Shown here: one piece after another, positions 55,691 to 64,000 of the stretch
Position numbering within the stretch: position 1 is the first letter of the stretch
Layout of the letters: every line of letters starts with the position of its first letter
Source: Chryseobacterium fluminis
Lineage (GTDB): Bacteria > Bacteroidota > Bacteroidia > Flavobacteriales > Weeksellaceae
Assembly: GCF_026314945.1 (NCBI RefSeq)
Contig: NZ_CP111121.1
Location: 4,278,001-4,342,000 of the forward strand
DNA length: 64,000 nucleotides
Direction of reading: 5' to 3'
Notes under the pieces: generated by a model
Told to the model about the DNA's origin: nothing
The model's database searches: none
Seen by the model: only the letters and a program-made list of their open reading frames with translations
Made by a program: the position numbers and the translations under genes

Positions 55691-55746
55691 TTTAATAAAT
55701 GTTAAAATAGTATTAAACCATCAGTCATAATGTCGTTTTAATTTTG
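55691..55746 (+). promoter_or_regulatory. susC promoter with 28-bp shared operator
   Basis: -7 box TAATTTTG at 55739-55746. Operator-like element 55691-55718: TTTAATAAATGTTAAAAT, five bases, TAAAC, 22 of 28 positions identical to 51015-51042. The TTAA cores start at 55692, 55702 and 55713, i.e. spacing 10 and 11. The region between 55560 and 55690 shows no gene. Confidence 0.6.
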
Positions 55747-55763
55747 CGCAAACAAAAAAGGAT

Positions 55764-58739
55764 ATGCGTAAAGAGACACAGAAACTGTTGATCTTGTCAC
55801 TTATGGGATTGGTCAGTGTTAATCTGACAGCCCAGGAAAAAGCTAAAAGAGATACAATAAAATCCATTGATGAGGTCGTCGTGACTGCTTTGGGTATCAA
55901 AAGGCAGGATAGGTCTTTAGGGTATGTTGCCGAAACTATTAAATCCGATGAATTACTGAAAACCCAAAACAATAACTGGTCGCAGGCATTGGAAGGTAAG
56001 GTGGCAGGTCTGAAAATTCAGACTGCGGGAGCCGGGCCTCTGGGCAGTTCGGTTATTAAATTGAGGGGAGACATTTCTATGAATGCCGATCAGAACAATG
56101 CCCTTATTGTGGTAGACGGCGTTCCGATGAACAATAATACGACCGGAACCGGTTTTTCCGCTTACGGTGCAGGATCAAAAGCAGATTTGCCCATCGATTA
56201 CGGAAATGGGATCAACACCATTAATCCTGATGATATTGAATCCATTACGGTTTTAAAAGGATCTACCGCTTCAGCACTGTACGGTTCCAGAGGAGCAGGC
56301 GGGGCGATTATGATCACCACAAAATCCGGAAAAACCAAAAAAGGAAAGGTACAGGTTACCTTAAACTCCTATTCCAGTTACGATACCGTTCTGAAATGGC
56401 CGGATTATCAGTACCAGTATGGTCAGGGAACCATGCAGAAAGATACTTCCGGAAATTATTTCTATTCTTATCAGGCTTCAGCAGATGGAGTAAATACAGG
56501 AAGTACAAGCAGCGCTTTCGGACCGAAATTCGAAGGACAGTATTATTTCCAGTATGATCCTGCAACGGAAGGGCAGAGTGCAACAAGACAGTTGTGGCGT
56601 CCTTACAAAGACAATATCAAAGGGTTCTGGGAGACCGGAACGACTTTCTCCAACAATATTGCCCTGGAGGCTTCCAATGAGAGTACCTCGTTCAGATCAT
56701 CTTTAACATATCTGAAAAACGAATGGATGATGCCGAATACAGGCTTCGACAGATTTAATGCTGCTTTTTCAGTAGACCATAAAATCAATGAGAAACTGAA
56801 AGTAGGAATTAAATTCAATTATAATAAAACGAAAAGTGACAATTTACCGGCTACGGGTTACAGCAACCAGTCGATCTCTTACTTCATGATCTTCCAGAAT
56901 CCGAATGTTGATTTAGCCTGGTACGCACCGATCTGGAAAGCCGGAAAAGAGCAGGTGGATCAGATCCACCCGTTCAGTTCGTTTATCGACAATCCTTATC
57001 TGATTGCCTACGAAATGCTGAACGGTGTTGATAAGAACTTCATCACCGGAAATGTAAACCTTAATTATAAAATCACCAAAAATCTGGATGTCATGGTAAG
57101 ATCAGGAATGGAGTTAACCAATGAACTCCGTACCCAGAAAAGACCCTGGAGCTCTGCGAACTACCTTCAGGGGATGTACCGGGAGCAATACATCAGATTA
57201 ATGGATCTGAATAACGATGTTTTATTCACTTACAGAAATAAATTCAGTGATTTTGATTTCAGTGCGTCAGTAGGGGGTAATATCCGTTATACAGAATATA
57301 CCATGAATGATTATCTGGCGGAAGGGCTTTTAAAGCCGGGAGTATATACGATGCCCAACGGGATCTCCACGATCATGAAATTTGCAAAACCTAATGATAA
57401 GCAGGTGAACAGTACCTACGCTTTAGCTACTTTAGGCTATAAAAATAAATTTTTCTTAGACCTTACGGCAAGAAATGACTGGAGCAGTACCCTTCCCAAA
57501 GCCAACCGTTCGTATTTCTATCCATCGGTAGCAACATCATTTATCCTTTCAGATATTTTCAAACTGACAACGGATAAGTTTAATTACTGGAAACTGAGGG
57601 CATCCTGGTCGAAAGTCGGAAACGATACCGATCCGTATCAACTGATCAAATACTATAACAACAGCGATTTCAACGGATCTATAGAAATACCTTCGATGTA
57701 TCCCAATCCGAACCTGAGACCCAATATGATCACGAATATAGAAGCAGGGATGGATTTCAGTATTCTTAAAAACAGGATTAACTACACCATTACCGCCTAT
57801 CAGAACAATTCCAAAGATCAGATCGTGAAAATTCCGACCTTATGGGAAACGGGTTACAGCACCCGCGTGATTAATGCCGGAGAGGTAAGAAACAGAGGTA
57901 TTGAAATGACATTGAATACCTACCCTGTTAAAAATAAAAATTTCTCATGGAGCGTCAATGCCAACTGGTCGCTGAACAGAAATAAAATACTTTCGCTTCC
58001 GGAAGAGTTCAACGGTGAGCCTTACACAATGGCCAGCGTGGGAGGAGTAGTGTATTATAATGCATTCGTAGGAGGCTCACTGGGCGATATGTACGGATAC
58101 GGACTGATGTATTCTCCTGACGGACAGGTGATCTTTAATGCGACAGACGGGCTTACGGCAAAGCCTACCCAGATGAAAAAAATAGGAAATGCCTATCCGG
58201 AATGGAGAGCAGGTCTTCAGAATGAGTTCAGGTATAAAAACATTACAGTGAGTTTCTCATTCGACGGCCAGTATAAAGGAATGGCGTATTCGCAGTCTCA
58301 TCATAAAATGACGGAGCAGGGGAAACTGGGGCATACTTTAATCGGAAGAGACAACCCGGGCGGCCTGATCATCGGCGAAGGAGTCGTTCAGAATCCCGAC
58401 GGTTCTTTTTCTCCCAATACCAAAGGAGTACTCGCATCCGCTTATTATTCCGATTATTACAGAAGAGCCAATGTAGAGACCAATACATTCGATACCTCTT
58501 TCATTAAATTAAGAGATGCCCGGATTTCATATTCTTTCCCGAGAAGTGTTACCGAACAGCTTAAAGTGACAGACCTGACACTGGCTTTATTCGGAAGAAA
58601 CCTCTGGATGTGGACGAAATTCCCGTTATTCGATCCCGAAGCAGCCACCCTGAATGATAACCAGATTACACCGGGAGTGGAAATGGGACAGCTGCCGACA
58701 GCACGAACGGTAGGTATTCAGCTTAATGTAAAATTCTAA
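55764..58739 (+). CDS. SusC/RagA-family TonB-linked outer-membrane transporter
   Basis: 991 residues. Signal peptide to TAQ, then a TonB-box-like IDEVVVTALG almost at once: the usual N-terminal carboxypeptidase-like domain is missing, making this a short SusC. The plug has ALEGKVAGLKIQTAG, DGVPMNN and a typical STASALYGSRGAGGAIMITTKSG. The barrel ends GIQLNVKF. It forms a lidded transporter with SusD, whose gene begins 11 bp downstream. SusC/D pairs are best known for glycans, but they also import peptides and other polymers; the downstream phosphoesterase argues for a phosphate-containing substrate here. Confidence 0.93.
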   Translation: MRKETQKLLILSLMGLVSVNLTAQEKAKRDTIKSIDEVVVTALGIKRQDRSLGYVAETIKSDELLKTQNNNWSQALEGKVAGLKIQTAGAGPLGSSVIKLRGDISMNADQNNALIVVDGVPMNNNTTGTGFSAYGAGSKADLPIDYGNGINTINPDDIESITVLKGSTASALYGSRGAGGAIMITTKSGKTKKGKVQVTLNSYSSYDTVLKWPDYQYQYGQGTMQKDTSGNYFYSYQASADGVNTGSTSSAFGPKFEGQYYFQYDPATEGQSATRQLWRPYKDNIKGFWETGTTFSNNIALEASNESTSFRSSLTYLKNEWMMPNTGFDRFNAAFSVDHKINEKLKVGIKFNYNKTKSDNLPATGYSNQSISYFMIFQNPNVDLAWYAPIWKAGKEQVDQIHPFSSFIDNPYLIAYEMLNGVDKNFITGNVNLNYKITKNLDVMVRSGMELTNELRTQKRPWSSANYLQGMYREQYIRLMDLNNDVLFTYRNKFSDFDFSASVGGNIRYTEYTMNDYLAEGLLKPGVYTMPNGISTIMKFAKPNDKQVNSTYALATLGYKNKFFLDLTARNDWSSTLPKANRSYFYPSVATSFILSDIFKLTTDKFNYWKLRASWSKVGNDTDPYQLIKYYNNSDFNGSIEIPSMYPNPNLRPNMITNIEAGMDFSILKNRINYTITAYQNNSKDQIVKIPTLWETGYSTRVINAGEVRNRGIEMTLNTYPVKNKNFSWSVNANWSLNRNKILSLPEEFNGEPYTMASVGGVVYYNAFVGGSLGDMYGYGLMYSPDGQVIFNATDGLTAKPTQMKKIGNAYPEWRAGLQNEFRYKNITVSFSFDGQYKGMAYSQSHHKMTEQGKLGHTLIGRDNPGGLIIGEGVVQNPDGSFSPNTKGVLASAYYSDYYRRANVETNTFDTSFIKLRDARISYSFPRSVTEQLKVTDLTLALFGRNLWMWTKFPLFDPEAATLNDNQITPGVEMGQLPTARTVGIQLNVKF

Positions 58740-58750
58740 AATGTAAAATC

Positions 58751-60202
58751 ATGAAAAAATTACTTTTAAATATCGTATTAATCGCAGGAATTGGATTAGT
58801 TTCAGTTTCTTGCGACAGAAGCCTGGATGAGGTGAATGTTGACGAAAGCAGAATCAGTGAACCTGTGGCTTCAAAATTATTAGTACCGGCTCAGTATAAT
58901 ATTTCTGCCATCAATTATATGAGAGCCAATGATTTCACATTCGATATTATGCAGGTTTCCCTGGATTTTCCAAATGAAGGAAATTCATTGAGCCGGTATT
59001 ATCTAACCGAAAACACAGGTGCCGGTTTCTGGAATAACAGCTATAAATGGATCATGCAGATCCAGGACATGAAGAGAGCTGCGATACGGGATAATGATGC
59101 GAATTATCAGGCTATTGCGTTAGTTTTAAATGCTTTGATGTATTCGAATCTTACCGATACGTACGGTGATGTACCATTTAATGAAGCGTCAAGATTGGAT
59201 GAAGGAATTTCCCAGCCGAAATTTGACAGGCAGAAGAATATTTATCTTCAGCTGCTTGATGATCTGAAAACAGCCAACTCACTCTTCGTCACAACAAAAC
59301 TTCTTACCGGGCCGGATCTGTTTTATAAAGCAGAAAGTGATGTTAATGGAATTACCAATTGGAAAAAATTCTGTAATTCTCTGTCGTTAAGACTTCTGAC
59401 AAGAATTTTAAAGAAAAACGGGGAAGTCAATGTTCATGAAAGAATTCAGGAGATTATCAATAATCCAACTCTATATCCTGTTTTTCAGAATAATAACGAT
59501 ACGGCAAAACTAAACGTAACCGGCGTGGCACCGCTTCTCCCACCGATCGCAAGACCACAGGATTTCACAACCGGAAGAGCGGCTTCAGCATTTTTTGTTG
59601 AAACCCTGAAAGCCAATAATGATCCGAGAATGGCCCTGTTTTTCGGTCAGGCAAAAAGTATTCCCGGTAATGCCAACATTGGTTATAAAGGCGTTCCTTC
59701 AGGCTATGCTTACGGGACCACTTTTGATTATCAGCCTTCCAATATGAATCAGAATCTGGCAAAAGCCCCTCTGAACATTTTAATTTACCCTTATGCTGAG
59801 CTGCAGTTTACATTGTCCGAGCTGGCTCTTAAAGGAATTATCCCGGGAAGTGCGCAGGCTTTTTATGAAAATGGTGTAAAAGCTACCATAGAGCAATGGG
59901 GTGCTGTAATGCCTGCGAATTATTTTACTAATGCCAATGTTGCCTACAACGGAACCTTGGAAAGAATTATGCTGCAGAAGTATGTAGCCCTGTTCTTTGT
60001 GGATCAGCAGCAGTGGTTTGAAAAAAGAAGGACAGGTTTTCCCGTGCTTCCTAATAACGGAGGGCTGTTGAACAACGGAAATATGCCCCAGAGACTCATG
60101 TATCCCCCTAATCCTAAAGTTTTAAATACAACGAATTACCAGGCAGCAGTTCAGCAGATGGGAGGAGATGATATCAACATCAAGACCTGGTGGAATCAAT
60201 AA
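58751..60202 (+). CDS. SusD/RagB-family substrate-binding lipoprotein
   Basis: 483 residues. Lipoprotein signal MKKLLLNIVLIAGIGLVSVS followed by Cys21. The family is of the SusD-like-2 kind: an early LVPAQYNIS region, ALMYSNLTDTYGDVPFNEA (the conserved helix pair), and late LMLQKYVALFFVDQQQWFE-like and RLMYPPNP motifs. It is exposed on the cell surface, caps the SusC barrel and catches the ligand. It is co-transcribed with susC and with the metallophosphoesterase gene 20 bp downstream. Confidence 0.92.
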   Translation: MKKLLLNIVLIAGIGLVSVSCDRSLDEVNVDESRISEPVASKLLVPAQYNISAINYMRANDFTFDIMQVSLDFPNEGNSLSRYYLTENTGAGFWNNSYKWIMQIQDMKRAAIRDNDANYQAIALVLNALMYSNLTDTYGDVPFNEASRLDEGISQPKFDRQKNIYLQLLDDLKTANSLFVTTKLLTGPDLFYKAESDVNGITNWKKFCNSLSLRLLTRILKKNGEVNVHERIQEIINNPTLYPVFQNNNDTAKLNVTGVAPLLPPIARPQDFTTGRAASAFFVETLKANNDPRMALFFGQAKSIPGNANIGYKGVPSGYAYGTTFDYQPSNMNQNLAKAPLNILIYPYAELQFTLSELALKGIIPGSAQAFYENGVKATIEQWGAVMPANYFTNANVAYNGTLERIMLQKYVALFFVDQQQWFEKRRTGFPVLPNNGGLLNNGNMPQRLMYPPNPKVLNTTNYQAAVQQMGGDDINIKTWWNQ

Positions 60203-60222
60203 TAAATTAAAATAGAAATAAA

Positions 60223-61806
60223 ATGAATATAAAATTTGTAGTACCGTGTCTGCTGGTTTCAGCAATGGCATTTTCTCAGGCTTCCGTTTCAGGATATGTG
60301 TTTGAGGATATCAACAAAAATCAGAAAAAAGAGAGCAGGGAAAAAGGAATCGAAGGAGTGGCTGTTTCCAATGGAGTACAGGTGATCCTTACCGACAAGA
60401 ACGGAAGGTACAGCCTGCCGGTTCAGGAAGGACAGACGGTTTTTGTCATTAAACCTTCAGGCTACATGACGCCGGTAAACCAGAATAACCTTCCGCAGTA
60501 TTATTATCAGTACAAACCAAAGGGCTCACCGGCTGATTTTAAATATAAAGGAACGGCACCTACCGGAGCACTTCCGAAAGAGATTAATTTTGCTTTAAAC
60601 AAACAGAACGAAGCCAGGAATTTTGATATTCTGGTGTTCGGAGATCCCCAGCCTTACACCGAAAAACAATTGGATTATTTTAAAAGAGCCATTGTCAGTG
60701 AGGTGAAAAATACCAAAAAAAATGCGGTTTTGGGAATCAGCCTGGGAGATCTGGTCGGGGACAATTTAAGCCTGCAGAAGCCTTATGCTGATGTGATGAA
60801 GGAGATCGGACTGCCCTGGTATAATGTCATGGGTAACCACGACATGAATTATGATGCAAAAGAAGATATGCTTTCAGACGAAACTTTCGAATCCAATTTC
60901 GGGCCTGCCAACTACTCCTTTAATTATGGAAACGTTCATTTCATTGTATTGGATGATATCCTTTATCCGGATCCCAGAGATGGCAAAGGATATTGGGGCG
61001 GCTTCCGTGAAGATCAGCTAAAATTTGTCGAGAATGATCTGAAATGGGTGGATAAAAACAAACTGATTGTTGTGTCTTTCCACATTCCGCTGGAGCATAC
61101 CAATGAAGATAATTTCAGAAACTCAGACCGTCAGAAATTATTTGATTACCTGGCTCCTTTTCAGAATGCCCTGATGTTATCAGCACATACGCACATTCAG
61201 CAACAGCTTTTCTACGGAAAAACGGCAGGTTGGAACGGGTCAAAAGACCTGCATGAATATAATGTCGGAACGACCTGTGGTGACTGGTGGTCCGGAACAT
61301 CTGATGAAGCGGGATTGCCTACTTCTACCATGAGAGACGGTACCGCGAAAGGGTATTCGTTCATCAGTTTTAGGGATAATCAATATAAAATTAAATATAA
61401 AACTGCCGGCAAACCGGAAGATTACCAGATCAGCTTATATGTTCCGAAAGCTGTTCCGCATCCCGGAAAAACGTCTGCCAAAATTATGGCTAACTTTTTC
61501 ATGGGTAGTAAGAAAGATAAGGTGGAATACAGAATAGACGGGGCAAAGTGGGAAGAAATGCAGTATGACGAAACAGTAGATCCGGCCTTTGCCATGTCTG
61601 TATTTAAATGGGATTCTACACAAAATCTATTTCCGGGAAGAAGACCTTCAAATCCGGAAATGTCAAAACATATCTGGACCGGAGATTTCTCCAAAAAACT
61701 CTCTCTGGGAAAACACAAAGTTGAGGTGAGAGCCACAGATATGTATGGCCATCAGTTTTCAGCGTCAGAAGAATTTGACGTTCAGGAACCTGTCCTTATT
61801 CCTTAG
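60223..61806 (+). CDS. Secreted calcineurin-like metallophosphoesterase
   Basis: 527 residues. Signal peptide to FSQ, an N-terminal SdrD-like beta-sandwich (about 20-85: SGYVFEDINKN, NGRYSLPV), then the metallophosphoesterase core: FGDPQPY (Asp141, Gln143), ISLGDLVGDN (Asp176), MGNHDMNYD, FHIPLEH and LSAHTHIQ. A C-terminal beta domain (about 400-527) follows. It is the three-domain kind common in Bacteroidota Sus-like loci and acts on phospho-mono- or diesters outside the inner membrane. It is the last gene of the susCD operon. Confidence 0.92.
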   Translation: MNIKFVVPCLLVSAMAFSQASVSGYVFEDINKNQKKESREKGIEGVAVSNGVQVILTDKNGRYSLPVQEGQTVFVIKPSGYMTPVNQNNLPQYYYQYKPKGSPADFKYKGTAPTGALPKEINFALNKQNEARNFDILVFGDPQPYTEKQLDYFKRAIVSEVKNTKKNAVLGISLGDLVGDNLSLQKPYADVMKEIGLPWYNVMGNHDMNYDAKEDMLSDETFESNFGPANYSFNYGNVHFIVLDDILYPDPRDGKGYWGGFREDQLKFVENDLKWVDKNKLIVVSFHIPLEHTNEDNFRNSDRQKLFDYLAPFQNALMLSAHTHIQQQLFYGKTAGWNGSKDLHEYNVGTTCGDWWSGTSDEAGLPTSTMRDGTAKGYSFISFRDNQYKIKYKTAGKPEDYQISLYVPKAVPHPGKTSAKIMANFFMGSKKDKVEYRIDGAKWEEMQYDETVDPAFAMSVFKWDSTQNLFPGRRPSNPEMSKHIWTGDFSKKLSLGKHKVEVRATDMYGHQFSASEEFDVQEPVLIP

Positions 61807-61836
61807 TTTTTCATTTTTTACTATACTTTCAATAGA

Positions 61837-61870
61837 AACCGGCCTCATGTGAGGTCGGTTTTGTTTTGAT
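61837..61870 (+). terminator. Terminator of the susCD operon
   Basis: AACCGGCCTCA (61837-61847) pairs with TGAGGTCGGTT (61850-61860), tight loop, then TTTTGTTTTG. Confidence 0.83.
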
Positions 61871-61898
61871 GCAGTGGTATGTACATCAGTAATCATAA

Positions 61899-61930
61899 AA
61901 GAGGCGGCCTCACTTTTGAGGCCGCCTCTT
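61899..61930 (-). terminator. Terminator of the SH3-like protein gene
   Basis: 14-bp perfect stem 61899-61912 with 61917-61930 and loop CTTT. On the minus strand TTTT follows. With the hairpin at 61837 it separates convergent operons. Confidence 0.83.
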
Positions 61931-61950
61931 CTACGACTATTTTTAAAAAC

Positions 61951-62796
61951 CTACTTCAATTGATAGGTATTTCCGTTCCATAGATAGGTTTTTGAACCTT
62001 TTTTCTTCTTTTCCCGATCATGATCGTCTCTTTCCATTTCCTCCATTTTTAAAATAAAGGCATTCGGAATCCCGCCTTTATCATTAGGGAAAATAAATTC
62101 TTCAGAATGATAGTATACATCAGCATCGCCGACATCCATCAGCTGTGGCAGGGCAATTAACTTCCTGTCCTTGAATAGGACATACTGGTCATAACCCGGA
62201 ATTCCGCAGGCTTCCCCTGAAACCCCGGCCTTTAAAGTGAATTCGACATTCTGTAGTTGATGATTGCTTTCAATGGCGAACGTTGCGTAACTTAAGCTTT
62301 CGCCGGATCCTGTCTCAAAAGCAACCTCATCAACGAGTGTATTTCCTTCAATGACTTTAATGGCTGCCATATTTTGCCGGATGATGCTTTCCGGATACTG
62401 CTTGTCTTTTTTATTGATCGTCTTTGTAAGACCAAACAGGAAGTCATAGCCATTTTTATTTCTGTACCCGACACAGAGATTTCCACCCCAAATATAACCC
62501 TCGGAAGTTTTATCATCTTTCCGGTATGATACGCTGTACCAGTTTGCCCCTCTTTCGCCAAGTTTTAAAATCGCGGTATCCTGTTTAATAATCAGAACCT
62601 GCTGATTGGTCGGCAGCGAGTCCAGGATCGGAGCGTCAACTTTTGGTGAAAGCCGTACCCTGGTGTGTTGTGTAAAAATTTTCTGGGGCTTATTTTCTTC
62701 GAAATTAAAAATTCCGTTGCCATACACCATATCTTCTTCCTGTGCGGAGAAAACCTGAATGACAAATAAAAGCAAAGCCGTTACCAAAGATTTCAT
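61951..62796 (-). CDS. Secreted protein with an SH3-like domain
   Basis: 281 residues. Signal peptide MKSLVTALLLFVIQVFSAQ. Residues about 40-110 look like a bacterial SH3 domain: TRVRLSPKVDAPILDSLPTN, VLIIKQDT and GANWYSVSYRKDDKTSEGYI followed by WGG. The C-terminal half (about 130-281) is unrecognised and mentions a possible metal- or sugar-binding acidic tail with MEEMERDDHDREKKKKG. Periplasmic or surface. It starts 21 bp after the prmA stop on the same strand, so it may be read from the prmA transcript. Confidence 0.72.
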   Translation of the reverse strand: MKSLVTALLLFVIQVFSAQEEDMVYGNGIFNFEENKPQKIFTQHTRVRLSPKVDAPILDSLPTNQQVLIIKQDTAILKLGERGANWYSVSYRKDDKTSEGYIWGGNLCVGYRNKNGYDFLFGLTKTINKKDKQYPESIIRQNMAAIKVIEGNTLVDEVAFETGSGESLSYATFAIESNHQLQNVEFTLKAGVSGEACGIPGYDQYVLFKDRKLIALPQLMDVGDADVYYHSEEFIFPNDKGGIPNAFILKMEEMERDDHDREKKKKGSKTYLWNGNTYQLK

Positions 62797-62816
62797 ATTA
62801 ATATTTTGCAGTGTTT

Positions 62817-63644
62817 TTATCTTTCAAGTAATAAGCTTACCCATTCTTCCCGCTGAAGTTTCTTTTTGAGTTCAAGTCTGTTTTCTTTGCAGACTTCCAG
62901 GATATCGTCTACATCAAAGAAACATAAACCTGAAAGCAACAATTTACCCCCTTCATTCAAAACAGAAACATAGGTAGGAATATCGGACATCAGAATATTT
63001 CTGTTGATGTTGGCCAGAATAATATCGTATTTTTCTTTTCCTAAATTCTCGGCGGTTCCCTGCTCTATATCCAGTTCAACGCTGTTTCTTTCAGCATTTT
63101 CCTTTGAGTTTTCTACCGACCATTCATCAATATCGATGGCTTTTGTATTGCCGGCTCCCTGCTGTTTTGCATAAATCGCCAGTACGGAAGTTCCGCATCC
63201 CATATCCAGAACTTTCTTCCCGTTAAAATCAATATCCATCATCTGCTGAATCATCAGGTGTGTCGTCGGGTGATGTCCCGTTCCAAAAGACATTTTAGGC
63301 TGAATGACGATCTCATGCATTCCCGGCACAGAATCATGAAATTCTGCGCGGATTAATACTTTGTCATCAATATTGATCGGTTCGAAATTTTTTTCCCATT
63401 CCTCATTCCAGTTGATATTAGGCATTTCCTTAAACGTATATTCTATTTTCACTTCCTGATTCCGGAAAAGCGGAAGTGATTGTAATGCTTCTTCATTAAA
63501 CAAATCTTTCTGAATATATCCTAAAATGCCCTCCAGCTCTTCCGTAAAGCTATCGAAACCTATTTCAATAAGTTCTGCCATTAATATATCACCCCACGGC
63601 TGAAGAGGAGAAATTTTGAAATCGAATTCTAAATAATTTTGCAT
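62817..63644 (-). CDS. prmA: Ribosomal protein L11 methyltransferase
   Basis: 275 residues from the ATG at 63644; a TTG 18 bases earlier would add six residues and is less likely. The N-terminal substrate-binding domain (about 1-110) is followed by the class I methyltransferase fold: KMSFGTGHHPTTHLM, KVLDMGCGTSVLAIYA for S-adenosylmethionine, AIDIDEWSVENS, and DIILANINRNIL. It trimethylates Lys and the N-terminus of ribosomal protein L11. Cytoplasmic. Confidence 0.95.
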   Translation of the reverse strand: MQNYLEFDFKISPLQPWGDILMAELIEIGFDSFTEELEGILGYIQKDLFNEEALQSLPLFRNQEVKIEYTFKEMPNINWNEEWEKNFEPINIDDKVLIRAEFHDSVPGMHEIVIQPKMSFGTGHHPTTHLMIQQMMDIDFNGKKVLDMGCGTSVLAIYAKQQGAGNTKAIDIDEWSVENSKENAERNSVELDIEQGTAENLGKEKYDIILANINRNILMSDIPTYVSVLNEGGKLLLSGLCFFDVDDILEVCKENRLELKKKLQREEWVSLLLER

Positions 63645-63863
63645 GTGAATAATTTGTTGCAAAAATAAAACTTGTTTTTTGATTTACCGGAATATTGTTC
63701 CTTTGTTTTTAGGGTTTGGGAATTATGCATTTTTGTATAAAAAAGGATCTCCCGTCTTATTGTATTATTCAACATCGCCGTTAATAATTTAATGACTTCG
63801 GTCGTTCATCGTTTCGTTTTGCTTTTTGATACTAAATCTGTACATCACTGAAAGGATACAGAA

Positions 63864-63885
63864 ATAGCGGACCGGGGCCCGCTAT
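63864..63885. other. Short GC-rich hairpin
   Basis: ATAGCGG (63864-63870) pairs with CCGCTAT (63879-63885). T tracts are not adjacent on the minus strand; on the plus strand TTTTTT comes 7 bases later. It may end the minus-strand gene that stops at 63911. The rest of 63645-63910 shows nothing recognisable. Confidence 0.4.
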
Positions 63886-63910
63886 CATAAGTTTTTTGAA
63901 CACTAAAATA

Positions 63911-64000
63911 CTATGGATTCGTAGAAAAGATTGAACCGTTCGCGATCAGTGCTCTTCGGTTCATCTTCAGGATATCCCTTACCCATTCTGCAAAATCTTC
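63911..64000 (-). CDS. C-terminal end of a gene entering from the right (partial)
   Basis: Read on the minus strand, the frame is open from the right edge to a TAG at 63913-63911. The visible 29 residues are EDFAEWVRDILKMNRR followed by ALIANGSIFSTNP. The helix-like pattern and codon use look coding, but the fragment is too short to name a family. Confidence 0.5.
   Translation of the reverse strand, partial: EDFAEWVRDILKMNRRALIANGSIFSTNP

Overview
The window looks like a chromosome segment of a flavobacterium close to Chryseobacterium (Bacteroidota, Weeksellaceae). This rests on gene content and style, not on a database match: type VI secretion (T6SS) proteins of the Bacteroidota subtype (TssD, VgrG), two proteins with type 9 secretion (T9SS) sorting tails, an S46 dipeptidyl-peptidase, a SusC/SusD pair, lipoproteins with short lipoboxes, -7 promoter boxes of the TAnnTTTG type, and moderately AT-rich DNA. 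No rRNA, tRNA, CRISPR array or insertion sequence was seen.

Region 1 (1-12060) is a T6SS effector island. It holds a Tle1-like lipase (DUF2235) followed by two paralogous DUF2931 lipoproteins that are probably its immunity proteins. Next come the tube protein TssD, the spike VgrG, a LysM protein, a membrane protein and a PAAR-like (DUF4280) carrier. The island ends in debris: a decayed stretch, an orphan WHH nuclease tip with a SUKH immunity gene, and a frameshifted Imm51 gene.

Region 2 (12213-23476) holds polA, a frameshifted membrane-protein gene, an Imm22-type immunity gene, and a very AT-rich two-gene cassette (AAA ATPase plus DUF4435 TOPRIM protein) that fits the PARIS anti-phage system. 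After these come a YdeI-family protein, a small HD alarmone-type hydrolase, an AraC regulator with a Tet(X)-like monooxygenase, and two uncharacterised proteins.

Region 3 (23524-34017, minus strand) is a complete potassium-uptake locus: an NtrC-type response regulator, three tiny overlapping or closely spaced membrane ORFs (the last is KdpF), kdpA, kdpB, kdpC, a porin, a stand-alone KdpD sensor domain and a separate histidine kinase. KdpD is thus split in two, and the usual OmpR-type KdpE is replaced by a sigma-54 activator.

Region 4 (34129-50849) is mostly housekeeping and secretion: a GNAT enzyme, a full-length M16 peptidase, a frameshifted GNAT gene next to a polysaccharide deacetylase, a DPP11-type S46 peptidase, an MgtC-family protein, two paralogous leucine-rich T9SS cargo proteins, and ligA.

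Region 5 (51015-61806, plus strand) looks like a phosphodiester-scavenging locus: a TonB-dependent receptor, a glycerophosphodiester phosphodiesterase, a 154-bp tandem repeat array, SusC, SusD and a secreted metallophosphoesterase. The same 28-bp element (22 of 28 positions identical) lies at the same distance upstream of the -7 boxes of both receptors, suggesting joint control. The window closes with an SH3-like secreted protein, prmA and a partial gene.

Three genes (Imm51, the 15.3-15.9 kb gene, and the 37.7-38.8 kb GNAT) are each broken by a single-base indel. They are either young pseudogenes or sequence errors.
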